DNA of 64,000 bases from SHZI01 sp040080965 (GCA_040080965.1 JBEBHH010000008.1:1-64000), one strand, 5' to 3'. Positions 44,542 through 52,670 are shown, counted from the stretch's first letter. Translations and numbers: made by a program. Notes: generated by a model from the letters alone, not told the origin.

Positions 44542-44581
44542 CGGACACTTTTATGACGTTAATGTGAAGGAAACGTCACAT
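44542..44581 (-). promoter_or_regulatory. Pho-box-like array upstream of VPLPA copy 2
   Basis: On the minus strand ATGTGAC, CCTTCAC, ACGTCAT and GTGTCCG start exactly 11 bp apart with spacers GTTT, ATTA and AAAA, matching CTGTCAY at 19 of 28 positions. Ten bases later is TAGCCT, a weak -10. The AT-rich spacers stand out in this GC-rich DNA. It lies 69-108 bp before the ATG. Confidence 0.55.
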
Positions 44582-44609
44582 TTCCTCCCTGCGTCCCACC
44601 CCCGAAAAT

Positions 44610-44635
44610 GGCCGGCGCCCTCTCGGGCGCCGGCC
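44610..44635 (-). terminator. Intrinsic terminator after PstS-like gene
   Basis: 11-bp perfect stem GGCCGGCGCCC/GGGCGCCGGCC with a 4-nt loop, followed on the minus strand by ATTTTCGGGGG. It lies 13 nt after the stop of the gene at 44649-46073. Confidence 0.85.
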
Positions 44636-44648
44636 GGGGTAGTCACGT

Positions 44649-46073
44649 TTACGGGAAGACCGGCAGCGGGGCCTTGCAGTTGCTGCCGCCGACGCCGACG
44701 TTCTTGGTCGTCCAGCCGACCGGGGTGGCCGGGTTGAACGGATCGGTGGGCACCGTGAAGTTCGGCAGCGCGTTGATGCCGTTCAGGCCGGAGGCCACGA
44801 TCTTCACCGGGTTGCGCACGTTGTTGAGGAACAGCGTGCGGAACTGGCTCCGCTGGGTGGAGGTCGCCCGGGCGGTCAGGTCGGCGTTGATGAAGTCGTT
44901 CAGTGCCGCCACGTTGTTGATGGTGTCGCTGTTGGAGTTCAGGGTGGACTCCGCGTACCAGCGATACTTGCCGAGGGCCGCCGATTCCTGGCTCGGGGCG
45001 ATACCGTCGATGCTCAGGTTGACGGCACCGGGCTTCGGCGCATTCTCGAGGGAGTTGATGCCGATCGAGCGGCCCTGGTCGGCCGCCGTGATCACGCAGT
45101 TCTCCACGTTGCTCGAGGAACTGTTCTCCACCACGTCGTAGTTCACCGGCCAGCCGTTGGCGACGTTGTTGTCGTCAAAGGCCTCGTCCACGAAGGAAGC
45201 GATCTTCGTGTTGGCGCCGCAGTAGTTGCTGCCCAGCCAGAGGTGGGAGTGACCAGCCTGGGTACCGGACGTGTTGGTGCGCCGGCAGACCTTGAGGCCT
45301 TCCGTGTCGTCACCCGCCAGCGGCGCGACGCCCATGGCCGACTTGACGTCGGCAACGGACTGGTAGTTGCCGGCGAAGATGCCGGCGAGGACGACGGACG
45401 AGATGTTGCCGCCCAGTTCGGCGCCGAGCGTGGCGCCGGCCTGGATGGACCAGGGCAGCTGGTAGACGGGAGCCGCGGTAACCTTGGCCGTCTTCAGGGC
45501 CGCCACTTCAGCTGCCGTGCACTGGGCCGGGCCGTTTTCCTTGGCGACTTCGCAGCCGAACACCGGCTCCTCGTCGGAGAGACCGAAATCCGGGACGTGG
45601 CCATCACCGGCACCATCGGGCACCGTGTAGTCCGCGTCGGCCGTCAGTGTCGGGCAAAGCTGTTCCGTAGCGGGATTGGCGTCATCGGCCGGGCAGGTGC
45701 TGCCGTCGATGAATTTGATCGCCTGGGGGATAGCGATCCCGCGGATACCGAAGAGCGTGCCGCCCTGGGAGCGGGAGTAGAAGGCCACCTTGAGGCCGCG
45801 GATCGAGGTGGGAACCTCGGCGGTGTTCTTCAGCGTGCAGACGTTGATGCGGTAATTGATGGACGCCGCGTTGTCGATGTAGTCGGCCCGGTCATTCACG
45901 GCCGCATCGCACAGCTCGGTGGCGATCGCGGGCGGGATGGCGCGGGCGGCGGAGGCGCCGGAGATGTAGAAACTGGCGCTCACGGCGGGGATCGCGGCCT
46001 GGGCGGCGCCGGCGAAGAGGCCGGCGAGCGCCACGGCCAGCGTACCGCTGACGGTCTTGATGGTGGGTTGCAT
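44649..46073 (-). CDS. Secreted PstS-like (periplasmic-binding-fold) protein
   Basis: 474 residues. Signal peptide (about 1-27, ending AQAA) followed by SASFYISGASAARAIPPAIATELC, which resembles the first ligand loop of PstS-type phosphate-binding proteins. Several Cys pairs (ELCD/NVCTL, TCPAD/QLCP, FGCE/AQCT, KVCRR/NYCG, NCVI) suggest disulfides and an extracytoplasmic location. The family assignment rests on the N-terminal motif only. It sits between the two VPLPA-type paralogues, 43 bp after copy 1, and is probably co-transcribed with it. If PstS-like, it could bind phosphate or a phosphorylated compound outside the cell. Confidence 0.6.
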   Translation of the reverse strand: MQPTIKTVSGTLAVALAGLFAGAAQAAIPAVSASFYISGASAARAIPPAIATELCDAAVNDRADYIDNAASINYRINVCTLKNTAEVPTSIRGLKVAFYSRSQGGTLFGIRGIAIPQAIKFIDGSTCPADDANPATEQLCPTLTADADYTVPDGAGDGHVPDFGLSDEEPVFGCEVAKENGPAQCTAAEVAALKTAKVTAAPVYQLPWSIQAGATLGAELGGNISSVVLAGIFAGNYQSVADVKSAMGVAPLAGDDTEGLKVCRRTNTSGTQAGHSHLWLGSNYCGANTKIASFVDEAFDDNNVANGWPVNYDVVENSSSSNVENCVITAADQGRSIGINSLENAPKPGAVNLSIDGIAPSQESAALGKYRWYAESTLNSNSDTINNVAALNDFINADLTARATSTQRSQFRTLFLNNVRNPVKIVASGLNGINALPNFTVPTDPFNPATPVGWTTKNVGVGGSNCKAPLPVFP

Positions 46074-46116
46074 TAGTGGTTCTCCGTTGTGATTCAGGTT
46101 AGTTGCGGAAATCAGG

Positions 46117-46863
46117 TCAGGCGGCGACGCGACGGCGGATCACGCCGAGCAGTCCCATGGCGCTGCCGAACAGCCAGACGGCCGCCGGCACGGGGATGAT
46201 CTGGAGCTGGTTGTTGTTGAAGTCCAGCTTCGCGTACAGGCCATCCTTGAACGACGTGAACGACACGAGGCCGATATTCGAGGTGCTGAACGTCGTGGTG
46301 TAGAGCAGCAGCGGGTCGAGGGCGCTGCCCAGGTTCGAGAACGCGAAGTCACCCGACTGCCAGTTGTCGTGCAGGCCGTCCAGGTAGTTCGGCGAGCCGG
46401 AACCGGCCAGGTACGGCCCGTAGGTCAGGTTGGTCGAGCCGGCCGTGGCGTCACCCTGGTTCAGGTTCTGGATGAAGCCGTTCAGGGAGGAAGCCCAGAG
46501 GCTCTTGGCGCTGTTGGCAACCTGCACGTCGTCGGCGAAGGTGAAGCTGGCCGAGGATGTCAGGTAGTTCCGCGTCGTGCTGTTGCCGGCAATGATGCCG
46601 AACGTCACGTTTGCGGCGCCGCCGGCGGCGCCGATGAAGCTCAGGACCGCCGAACTGAGCGAGTAGTTGTCGCCCGAGGTTATGGCAGCCAACTGCTCAC
46701 CGAGGTCGAGGCTGATTGAATCGCCCGTATTTACGTTGACGAACGTCGCGACGGCCTCGGAACCACCCGCGGCGCTGCCGGAGAGGATCGACGCCTGCGC
46801 GCCCGTCATCCCCAGCATCGCCAGGGTGGATACGGTCGCCAGCTTCTTGGTCAAAGCTCGCAT
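46117..46863 (-). CDS. Secreted protein with VPLPA/PEP-CTERM-type sorting tail (copy 1)
   Basis: 248 residues. Signal peptide (about 1-24, ASTLAMLGMTGAQA-like), body nearly collinear with the 43718 protein (shared SEAVATFVN, GDSISLDLG, AAGGAANVTFGIIAG, GSGSPNYLDG, WQSGDFAFSNL), then the sorting tail IIPVPAAVWLFGSAMGLLGVIRRR. First gene of a minus-strand pair with the PstS-like protein. It is divergent from the PhoB-like regulator over a 289-bp gap holding two oppositely oriented Pho-box-like arrays. Function unknown; no exosortase is seen nearby. Confidence 0.8.
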   Translation of the reverse strand: MRALTKKLATVSTLAMLGMTGAQASILSGSAAGGSEAVATFVNVNTGDSISLDLGEQLAAITSGDNYSLSSAVLSFIGAAGGAANVTFGIIAGNSTTRNYLTSSASFTFADDVQVANSAKSLWASSLNGFIQNLNQGDATAGSTNLTYGPYLAGSGSPNYLDGLHDNWQSGDFAFSNLGSALDPLLLYTTTFSTSNIGLVSFTSFKDGLYAKLDFNNNQLQIIPVPAAVWLFGSAMGLLGVIRRRVAA

Positions 46864-47004
46864 TGGATTTCTTCCTCCAGTATTTCCAAAAAAGACGGCA
46901 GACCAGCCAAGGCCGAGTCCTTCCGCCCCACGTTGTCGCCGCCTGTTTTCGTTTCTCTGGCTGCGGCGACGGTTGGCAAGCTACGCGAGCTCCGCGTCCT
47001 CGCG

Positions 47005-47022
47005 ATGACGCGGGCATGACAA
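47005..47022 (-). promoter_or_regulatory. Pho-box-like pair upstream of VPLPA copy 1
   Basis: On the minus strand TTGTCAT and GCGTCAT are 11 bp apart, matching CTGTCAY at 6 and 5 of 7. They point toward the VPLPA copy 1 and PstS-like pair, 142 bp before the ATG. No good -10 is seen. Confidence 0.4.
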
Positions 47023-47066
47023 AAGCGCCATATTTCGGCGCTACGCGTTAATGCCCCCGGTGCAAG

Positions 47067-47106
47067 CGTTCACAAAGTCGTCACAGTGACGCCACGAAAC
47101 TTTCAC
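47067..47106 (+). promoter_or_regulatory. Four-unit Pho-box array upstream of PhoB-like regulator
   Basis: CGTTCAC, TCGTCAC, ACGCCAC and CTTTCAC start exactly 11 bp apart on the plus strand, matching CTGTCAY at 20 of 28 positions. Ten bases after the last unit is TGTAGT (47117-47122), four of six against TATAAT, the spacing expected for PhoB-activated promoters. It ends 46 bp before the regulator's ATG. Confidence 0.6.
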
Positions 47107-47152
47107 GGGGCGCTGCTGTAGTCCGGCGAAGAACAATGAGGGTCGCCACCCG

Positions 47153-47893
47153 ATGACCACCGTCCGCCGGATCCTGATCGTCGAGGATCACAAGCCGCTG
47201 CGCAGCCTGCTGTCATTCCTGCTGTCGAACGCGGGCTACGAGACCTTCGAGACCTCGGATGCCATGTCCGCACTCGACGAGGCCAGCCGGCAGCAGCCCG
47301 ATCTCGTTCTGCTCGACTGGCAGCTGCCGGACATGGACGGCCTCAAGCTGCTCCGGCTGTGGCGCTCGGACGAGGCCACCGCACGGATCCCCGTGATCAT
47401 GGTCAGTGGCAAGGCAGACGAGGGAGACCGGGTCGCCGGGCTCAAGGCGGGCGCCGACGACTACGTGACCAAGCCCTTCGGCCGCGACGAACTGCTGGCG
47501 CGGGTCCAGGCGGTCCTCCGGCGGGTCGGCGGTCCCCGGGACGCGGATCAGGACGTGAGGCGCTTCGAGGGCCTGAGCCTCGACATCCGCAGCCTGCGCG
47601 TGACGGCGGGGGAGCGGCCCGTGCACCTCGGGCCCATCGAATTCAAGATGCTGAATCTCTTCATGACGCACCCGGAGCGGGTGCTGTCCCGCTCACAGAT
47701 CGTCGACCGGGTGTGGCGCATCAACGCCCACGTGGATGAGCGGACCGTGGACGTGCACGTCAGGCGCCTGCGCCTGGCGCTGGTGGTCACCGGCCACGAC
47801 GAGTGCATCCAGACGGTGCGGGGCGTGGGGTACCGGCTGTCGCGGAACAACGAGGCAGGAGCGGCGCCAGCCGCGAACGATCGTCGCGCCTGA
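47153..47893 (+). CDS. PhoB/OmpR-family response regulator, no kinase nearby
   Basis: 246 residues. The receiver is canonical: IVEDHKPLR acidic pair, phospho-acceptor in LLDWQLPDMDG, Ser in MVSGKADEGDR, Lys in DYVTKPFGRDEL. The winged helix (GPIEFKMLNLFMTHPERVLSRSQIVDRVW, ERTVDVHVRRLRLAL, TVRGVGYRLS) closely resembles PhoB. No histidine kinase lies next to it. The four-unit array upstream suggests it is itself Pho-controlled and may act as a second-tier regulator of the surface genes. The stop TGA falls in the short repeat at 47883-47905. Confidence 0.92.
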   Translation: MTTVRRILIVEDHKPLRSLLSFLLSNAGYETFETSDAMSALDEASRQQPDLVLLDWQLPDMDGLKLLRLWRSDEATARIPVIMVSGKADEGDRVAGLKAGADDYVTKPFGRDELLARVQAVLRRVGGPRDADQDVRRFEGLSLDIRSLRVTAGERPVHLGPIEFKMLNLFMTHPERVLSRSQIVDRVWRINAHVDERTVDVHVRRLRLALVVTGHDECIQTVRGVGYRLSRNNEAGAAPAANDRRA

Positions 47894-47905
47894 AGGCGCG
47901 CCTAC
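47883..47905. repeat. Single-arm GTAG repeat
   Basis: GTCGCGCCTGAAGGCGCGCCTAC, one arm of the family. It contains the regulator's TGA (47891-47893) and the cytochrome gene's TAG on the opposite strand (47902-47904). Confidence 0.65.
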
Positions 47906-48375
47906 TTCGCGCCCGTCTCGCGCTTCAGGTACGCAATCAGGTTGGCACGGTCCTCGGGCTTGCGGATGCCGACGAACACCATGCGGTTGCCCGGCAGGAA
48001 TTCGCTGGGGCGCGCGAGCCAGTGATCGAGCGCCTCGTCGGACCACACGATGCCGGACTGGGTCACGACCTCCGAGTAGCTGAACCCGGGCGCCAGGCCT
48101 GCCTTGCGGCCGAACACGCCGTGCAGGTTCGGACCGACCTTGTTGGCGCCGCCCGATTCCAGGCTGTGGCAGGCCCGGCACTGGAGGAACAGCACCTTGC
48201 CCTTCTCCGGATCAGCCGCCGCCATCAGCGCCTTCAGGTCGGCCGGCGGTGTGGGCGCCGTGGCGCCGGATGACGCCGGCGCTCCATCGCCACCCTCGGC
48301 GCAGGCGGTCATCAGCAGGCCAAAGCCCAGGCCCAGACTCAGGACGGACGCGGTGATACGAAATCTGTTCAGCAT
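47902..48375 (-). CDS. Class I c-type cytochrome, probable lipoprotein
   Basis: 157 residues from the ATG at 48375; a GTG three codons upstream is also possible. Hydrophobic N-terminus ending LLMTAC gives a likely lipoprotein signal. The single haem site is CRACHSLE, followed by NKVGPNLHGVFGRKAG (typical of cytochrome c2/c552-type folds), and the axial Met is probably in PGNRMVFVG. It lies 35 nt after the 2Fe-2S subunit gene and is likely its electron acceptor. Confidence 0.88.
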   Translation of the reverse strand: MLNRFRITASVLSLGLGFGLLMTACAEGGDGAPASSGATAPTPPADLKALMAAADPEKGKVLFLQCRACHSLESGGANKVGPNLHGVFGRKAGLAPGFSYSEVVTQSGIVWSDEALDHWLARPSEFLPGNRMVFVGIRKPEDRANLIAYLKRETGAK

Positions 48376-48410
48376 GGTTGCCACTCGCAGGAAATCGGGG
48401 TGTTAAGACG

Positions 48411-48893
48411 TCAGGCGCCGGAGGTCGGGACGGGGCCGGCCCGGAGGGCCGCGGCGGCCCGGTGAATCGCCTTGCGGATCCGGGGGTAGGTGCCGCACCG
48501 GCAGATATTGGTGATGGCCTCGTTGATGGCCGCGTCGTCAGGGTCGGGAGTCGTCTTCAGGAACGACGCGACGGCCATGATCATCCCCGGCTGGCAGTAG
48601 CCGCACTGGGGCACCTGCTCGTCGATCCAGGCCTGCTGGACGGCGTGCAGGTTGGCCTCGGTGCCCAGGCCCTCGATGGTCGTCACCGCCTTGCCCGCGA
48701 CCGCGACGATCGGCAGCACGCAGCAGCGCGTGGCGGTGCCGTCGATGTGCACGGTGCAGGCGCCGCAGAGCGCCATCCCACAGCCGTACTTGGTGCCGGT
48801 GAGGCCAATCTTGTCCCGCAGCACCCACAGCAGGGGCATGTCATCGGGGGCATCGACCTGGATGGGTTCGCCGTTGAGGGTAAAGCTGATCAT
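48411..48893 (-). CDS. 2Fe-2S small subunit of a xanthine-oxidase-family enzyme (IorA/CoxS type)
   Basis: 160 residues. The plant-type ferredoxin motif GCGMALCGACTVHIDG and the second cluster CGYCQPGMIM with NICRCGTYPRIRKAI define the small subunit of molybdenum hydroxylases such as isoquinoline 1-oxidoreductase. Normally a molybdopterin-binding large subunit is encoded next to it. Here the next gene is a cytochrome c and the preceding one is a DUF1838 protein, so the catalytic subunit is absent from the locus. Confidence 0.92.
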   Translation of the reverse strand: MISFTLNGEPIQVDAPDDMPLLWVLRDKIGLTGTKYGCGMALCGACTVHIDGTATRCCVLPIVAVAGKAVTTIEGLGTEANLHAVQQAWIDEQVPQCGYCQPGMIMAVASFLKTTPDPDDAAINEAITNICRCGTYPRIRKAIHRAAAALRAGPVPTSGA

Positions 48894-48903
48894 TCCATCT
48901 ATT

Positions 48904-48974
48904 GTAGGAGCGGCTTCAGTCGCGACACAAATCCTGTGCGGGACACCGTGAATCGCGCCTGAAGGCGCTCCTAC
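48904..48974. repeat. GTAG-palindrome with eroded centre
   Basis: Begins GTAGGAGCGGCTTCAGTCGCG and ends GCGCCTGAAGGCGCTCCTAC, with a 30-bp non-palindromic centre lacking the constant core. It lies between the DUF1838 and 2Fe-2S genes and here does not supply a stop codon. Confidence 0.75.
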
Positions 48975-48998
48975 AGGCCGCTCCTGCCGGGCGGGAGC

Positions 48999-49880
48999 TC
49001 AGTGCCCGGGACTCACGACGCGGCTGGCCGCCTTCGCCGGATCGGCGGACAGCAGCGCCGGGAACTCCTTCTCGGCCCGGCGACGGTATTCGCCGGGGAG
49101 TTCGTCGATGGACTTCAGCTTGGCGCCACCCGCGTGCCAGACCACGTGGCCGGGACGGTCGCCCATGTCGAGCCACTTCAGCCAGGGCATGTGGACGGTG
49201 GAGCCGAACACGACGGGCACGCTCGCGAGCTTGTCGTCGAGGAAATCCTTCTGGCTGGCGAACATGGTCTGCTGCTGCCAGCGCGGCGGCGGCAGGCCGG
49301 GCGGATAGCGGGTCCAGTTGTGCAGCCAGACCATGTCCCGGGCAAAGGTCCAGTCGAGCACGAGCGGATCCTCGGGCAGCTGGTCCAGCAGGCGCGTGAA
49401 GCGGATGCCCTGCACCGAATAGTTGAAGCCGCGCCCCGGGCCGCCGCCCTGCACGGCGGGCGGCACGGGGTTGGTCGCCTTCGTGTACGGATTGCGGAAC
49501 TCGGACAGCATGGCGCCCGTGTTCACGTCGCGGAAGAACGTGACCGTGTTGCCGGTAAGCTCGTAGGCGCCGCCGGGCAGGTGCTGCATCCAGTAGAGCT
49601 CCATGCCCTCGAACTTGACCAGCGGCCGGGGATTCTCGCCGGGCACCACGCCGAAGATCGTGCCGTCGTACCACCAGGGCACGTCGCACTCCTCGAGACT
49701 GGCCGTCATCCGGACGAGGGCGCGCAGGTTATTGGCCGGAACGGTGAGGTCCGGCGCTTTCGGCGGCGGGGCGCCAGCGACCCGGGGCAGCGCGTCGCTG
49801 GCGGCGCCGAGCGCCAGCAGCCCGGTGCCGGCATTCAGGGCGCCCAGCGTGAAAGACCGTCGGGAAAGTGGGGCAGTCAA
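48999..49880 (-). CDS. DUF1838 family protein, Tat-type signal
   Basis: 293 residues with TTG start at 49880 and GGAG about 10 nt upstream. N-terminus SRRSFTLGALNAGTGLLALG looks like a twin-arginine signal. The body matches DUF1838: VRMTASLEECDVPWWYDGTIFGVVPGE, MELYWMQHLPGG, FFRDVNTGAMLSEFRNPYT, LDWTFARDMVWLHNWTRYPPGL. The function of the family is unknown; the Trp-rich composition suggests an aromatic or lipid ligand. It is divergent from the saccharopine dehydrogenase gene. Confidence 0.82.
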   Translation of the reverse strand: MTAPLSRRSFTLGALNAGTGLLALGAASDALPRVAGAPPPKAPDLTVPANNLRALVRMTASLEECDVPWWYDGTIFGVVPGENPRPLVKFEGMELYWMQHLPGGAYELTGNTVTFFRDVNTGAMLSEFRNPYTKATNPVPPAVQGGGPGRGFNYSVQGIRFTRLLDQLPEDPLVLDWTFARDMVWLHNWTRYPPGLPPPRWQQQTMFASQKDFLDDKLASVPVVFGSTVHMPWLKWLDMGDRPGHVVWHAGGAKLKSIDELPGEYRRRAEKEFPALLSADPAKAASRVVSPGH

Positions 49881-49955
49881 CGCATTTCACTCCAATTTTT
49901 TGCGCCCGCAGGCGGATTTTCAGGCACTCTGCCATATCCGGATGGAGGAGTCGCC

Positions 49956-51131
49956 ATGCATCGCGTACTGGTCCTGGGCGCCGGCAAGATCGGGTCCCTG
50001 ATAGCCGGCCTGCTCGAGGAATCCGGCGACTACGCCGTGACTCTCGCGGATTCGCGGCCCGGCGCCGCCGCCGAGGTGGCGGCCGCCCACCATCAGGCGG
50101 GCGGCGGCAGCGGCATCCGGCCCCTCGACCTCGACGCCACGCACCTGGCCGACCTGGAAGCCGCCATCCGGAGCGAGCGCATCGACGCAGTCGTCTCGAG
50201 CCTCCCCTACTACTGCAACGAGCTCGTGGCGAGGGCCGCGCGCAACACCGGCTGCCACTACTTCGACTTGACCGAAGACGTCCGCTCAGCCTCGGCCGTG
50301 CTGGGCATCGCCAGCGGTGCGGCGACGGCCTTCGCCCCGCAGTGCGGACTGGCCCCCGGGTTCATCAGCATCGCGGCCGCGGAACTGATCAGGCACTTCC
50401 AGAGCGTCCGCACGGTGAAGCTGCGGGTCGGCGCCCTCCCCCAGCATCCCAACAACGTCCTCAAGTACTCGCTGACCTGGTCCACCGAGGGCCTCATCAA
50501 CGAGTACGGCAACCTCTGCCTTAGCGTCGTCAATGGCGAGTCCCAGCAGGTGCAGCCTCTCGAGGGCCTGGAGGAGATCGAGATAGACGGCACTCTCTAC
50601 GAGGCCTTCAACACGTCCGGGGGCCTGGGCTCCCTGGCCGACAGCTTTGGCGCCGGCGTGGAATCGATGGACTACAAGACCATCCGCTACCCCGGGCACT
50701 GCGACCAGATGCGCCTGCTGATGAACGGCCTGAAGCTGAACCAGGACCGGGGCACTCTGAAGCGCATCCTCGAGAACTCGGTGCCCCAGACGCTGCAGGA
50801 CGTGGTGATCGTGTACGCAGCGGTCACGGGGCTGCAGGAGGGCGAGCTCCGCGAGGAAAACTACGTTATCAAGGTCTACCCCCAGGTCATCGGCGGCCGC
50901 CTCTGGTCGGCGATCCAGATCACCACGGCCGGCGGCATCTGCGCGGTGCTCGACCTGGTGCTCCGGCATCCCGACCAGTACAAGGGCTTCGTCCGCCAGG
51001 AGCAGTTCCCGCTGAACCAGGTTCTGGCGAACCGGTTCGGCCGCCACTACAGCGACGGCGCCGGGAAGGAAGTGTCGTCCCGGATCATCGCCGCGGGCAG
51101 CCGCGGCCAGCAGCGCATCAGTGCGAGGTGA
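49956..51131 (+). CDS. Saccharopine dehydrogenase family protein
   Basis: 391 residues from the ATG at 49956 with GGAGGAG upstream. NAD(P)-binding N-terminus MHRVLVLGAGKIGSLIAGLL, then VVSSLPYYCNELVARAA, GCHYFDLTEDV and FAPQCGLAPGFISI, typical of the Lys9-like saccharopine dehydrogenase (glutamate-forming). The product would be 2-aminoadipate semialdehyde, the substrate of the ALDH7 encoded 6 nt downstream. The first enzyme (lysine-ketoglutarate reductase) is not in the window. Confidence 0.88.
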   Translation: MHRVLVLGAGKIGSLIAGLLEESGDYAVTLADSRPGAAAEVAAAHHQAGGGSGIRPLDLDATHLADLEAAIRSERIDAVVSSLPYYCNELVARAARNTGCHYFDLTEDVRSASAVLGIASGAATAFAPQCGLAPGFISIAAAELIRHFQSVRTVKLRVGALPQHPNNVLKYSLTWSTEGLINEYGNLCLSVVNGESQQVQPLEGLEEIEIDGTLYEAFNTSGGLGSLADSFGAGVESMDYKTIRYPGHCDQMRLLMNGLKLNQDRGTLKRILENSVPQTLQDVVIVYAAVTGLQEGELREENYVIKVYPQVIGGRLWSAIQITTAGGICAVLDLVLRHPDQYKGFVRQEQFPLNQVLANRFGRHYSDGAGKEVSSRIIAAGSRGQQRISAR

Positions 51132-51137
51132 CCGGCC

Positions 51138-52670
51138 GTGCGTGACATCCTCGACTCCCTGGGGCTGGCCGAACTGAATCCCGGCAGCTGGTCCGCCTCC
51201 GGCTGGCACCCGGTGAAGGGCCGCGAGCGCATCGCGTCGCTGAACCCGGCCACGGGCGGCACGCTGGCCAGCGTCGCAGCCGCCAGCGAGCAGGACTACG
51301 AACAGGTCATCAGCAGCGCCGTGATATCCGGCGCCGCGTGGCGCGACCTGCCGGCGCCCCGCCGGGGCGAAGCGGTACGCCTGGTGGGCGAGGCCCTTCG
51401 CAGGCACAAGCACGCCCTGGGCAGCCTGGTCACGCTGGAGGTCGGCAAAATCAAGGCCGAGGGCGACGGCGAGGTCCAGGAGATGATCGACATCGCCGAC
51501 TACGCGGTCGGCCTGTCGCGCATGCTCGGCGGCAGGACGCTGCCGTCCGAACGGGCGCAACACCGGCTCTACGAGCAGTGGCACCCGGTGGGCGTCGTCG
51601 GTGTCATCAGCGCCTTCAATTTTCCGGTGGCCGTCTGGTCCTGGAATGCGTTCATCGCCGCCGTGTGCGGCAACGTCACCGTCTGGAAGCCGTCGCCCAA
51701 GGGGCCGCTCGCGAGCGTGGCCGTGCAGCGGCTGTGCAATGCCGCGCTGGAGGCGCACGGCTTCCCCCCGGCCTTCTTCCTGTTCAATACCGACGACGTG
51801 TCAATGGCCACGCGCTTCGTGGACGACGCCCGCATCGACCTCATGTCCTTCACGGGCTCCTCGGCGGTGGGCGCCGGCGTGGCCGCCCGCGTGGCCCGGC
51901 GCTTCGGCCGCAGCCTGCTGGAGCTGGGCGGCAACAACGCCATCATCGTGGACGAGCACGCGAACCTGGACCTGGCGGTCCCCGCGATCCTGTTCGGTGC
52001 GGTCGGCACGGCCGGCCAGCGCTGCACGTCCACGCGCCGGCTGCTCGTGCACCAGAGCCGCCTGGATGAACTCGTCACGCGGCTGGTCGGGGCCTACGGG
52101 CAGGTGCCAATCGGCAACCCGCTGGAACCGGGGACACTGATGGGCCCGCTGATCGACGCCCACGCCGTGGAGCGGTACGAGCAGGTGCTGAAGGAGCTGG
52201 AGGGTCACGGGGCCCGGGTGCTCTGTGGGGGCAAGGTGCGAAAGGGTCTCGGCAACTTCGTGGAACCCACCATCGTGCTGGCGGAGAACGAATGGCCCGT
52301 GGTGCGCCACGAGACCTTTGCGCCGATCCTCTACGTGATCCCCTGCGCGAACCTGGACGAGGCCATCGCGAAACAGAACGCCGTGCCCCAGGGGCTGTCG
52401 TCAGCCATCTTCACGGACAGGATCCAGAGCGCCGAGCGCTTCCTGAGCCACACCGGCAGCGACTGCGGCATCGCCAACGTGAACATCGGCACCTCCGGCG
52501 CGGAGATCGGCGGGGCCTTCGGCGGCGAGAAGGAAACCGGCGGCGGCCGCGAGGCGGGCTCGGACTCCTGGAAAGCCTACATGCGCCGGCAGACCGTCAC
52601 GATCAACTACGGTTCCACGCTACCGCTGGCCCAGGGCATCGATTTCTCGCCGGGCAAGCCCCACCCGTAG
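51138..52670 (+). CDS. Aldehyde dehydrogenase, ALDH7 type (2-aminoadipate semialdehyde dehydrogenase)
   Basis: 510 residues, GTG start. ALDH hallmarks: SAFNFPVAVWSWNAFIAAV, FTGSSAVGAGVAARVARRFG, the catalytic Glu in LELGGNNAIIVDEH and Cys in GTAGQRCTSTRRLLVH, and HETFAPILYV. The FTGSS and NNAIIV forms and the C-terminus GGEKETGGGREAGSDSWKAYMRRQT are characteristic of ALDH7. With the preceding gene it completes lysine degradation by the saccharopine route to 2-aminoadipate. The stop TAG lies in a diverged repeat arm (52667 onward). Confidence 0.92.
   Translation: MRDILDSLGLAELNPGSWSASGWHPVKGRERIASLNPATGGTLASVAAASEQDYEQVISSAVISGAAWRDLPAPRRGEAVRLVGEALRRHKHALGSLVTLEVGKIKAEGDGEVQEMIDIADYAVGLSRMLGGRTLPSERAQHRLYEQWHPVGVVGVISAFNFPVAVWSWNAFIAAVCGNVTVWKPSPKGPLASVAVQRLCNAALEAHGFPPAFFLFNTDDVSMATRFVDDARIDLMSFTGSSAVGAGVAARVARRFGRSLLELGGNNAIIVDEHANLDLAVPAILFGAVGTAGQRCTSTRRLLVHQSRLDELVTRLVGAYGQVPIGNPLEPGTLMGPLIDAHAVERYEQVLKELEGHGARVLCGGKVRKGLGNFVEPTIVLAENEWPVVRHETFAPILYVIPCANLDEAIAKQNAVPQGLSSAIFTDRIQSAERFLSHTGSDCGIANVNIGTSGAEIGGAFGGEKETGGGREAGSDSWKAYMRRQTVTINYGSTLPLAQGIDFSPGKPHP

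Noticed and set aside
44563..44580. TGTGA...TCACA dyad resembling a CRP site
   Set aside because: The spacer is 8 nt, not the 6 required for CRP; the bases are better explained by the overlapping 11-bp array.
43718..47152. Exosortase or regulator of PEP-CTERM sorting near the VPLPA-tailed genes
   Set aside because: No multi-pass membrane protein with exosortase-type Cys-Arg-Arg motifs is present in this region or elsewhere in the window.
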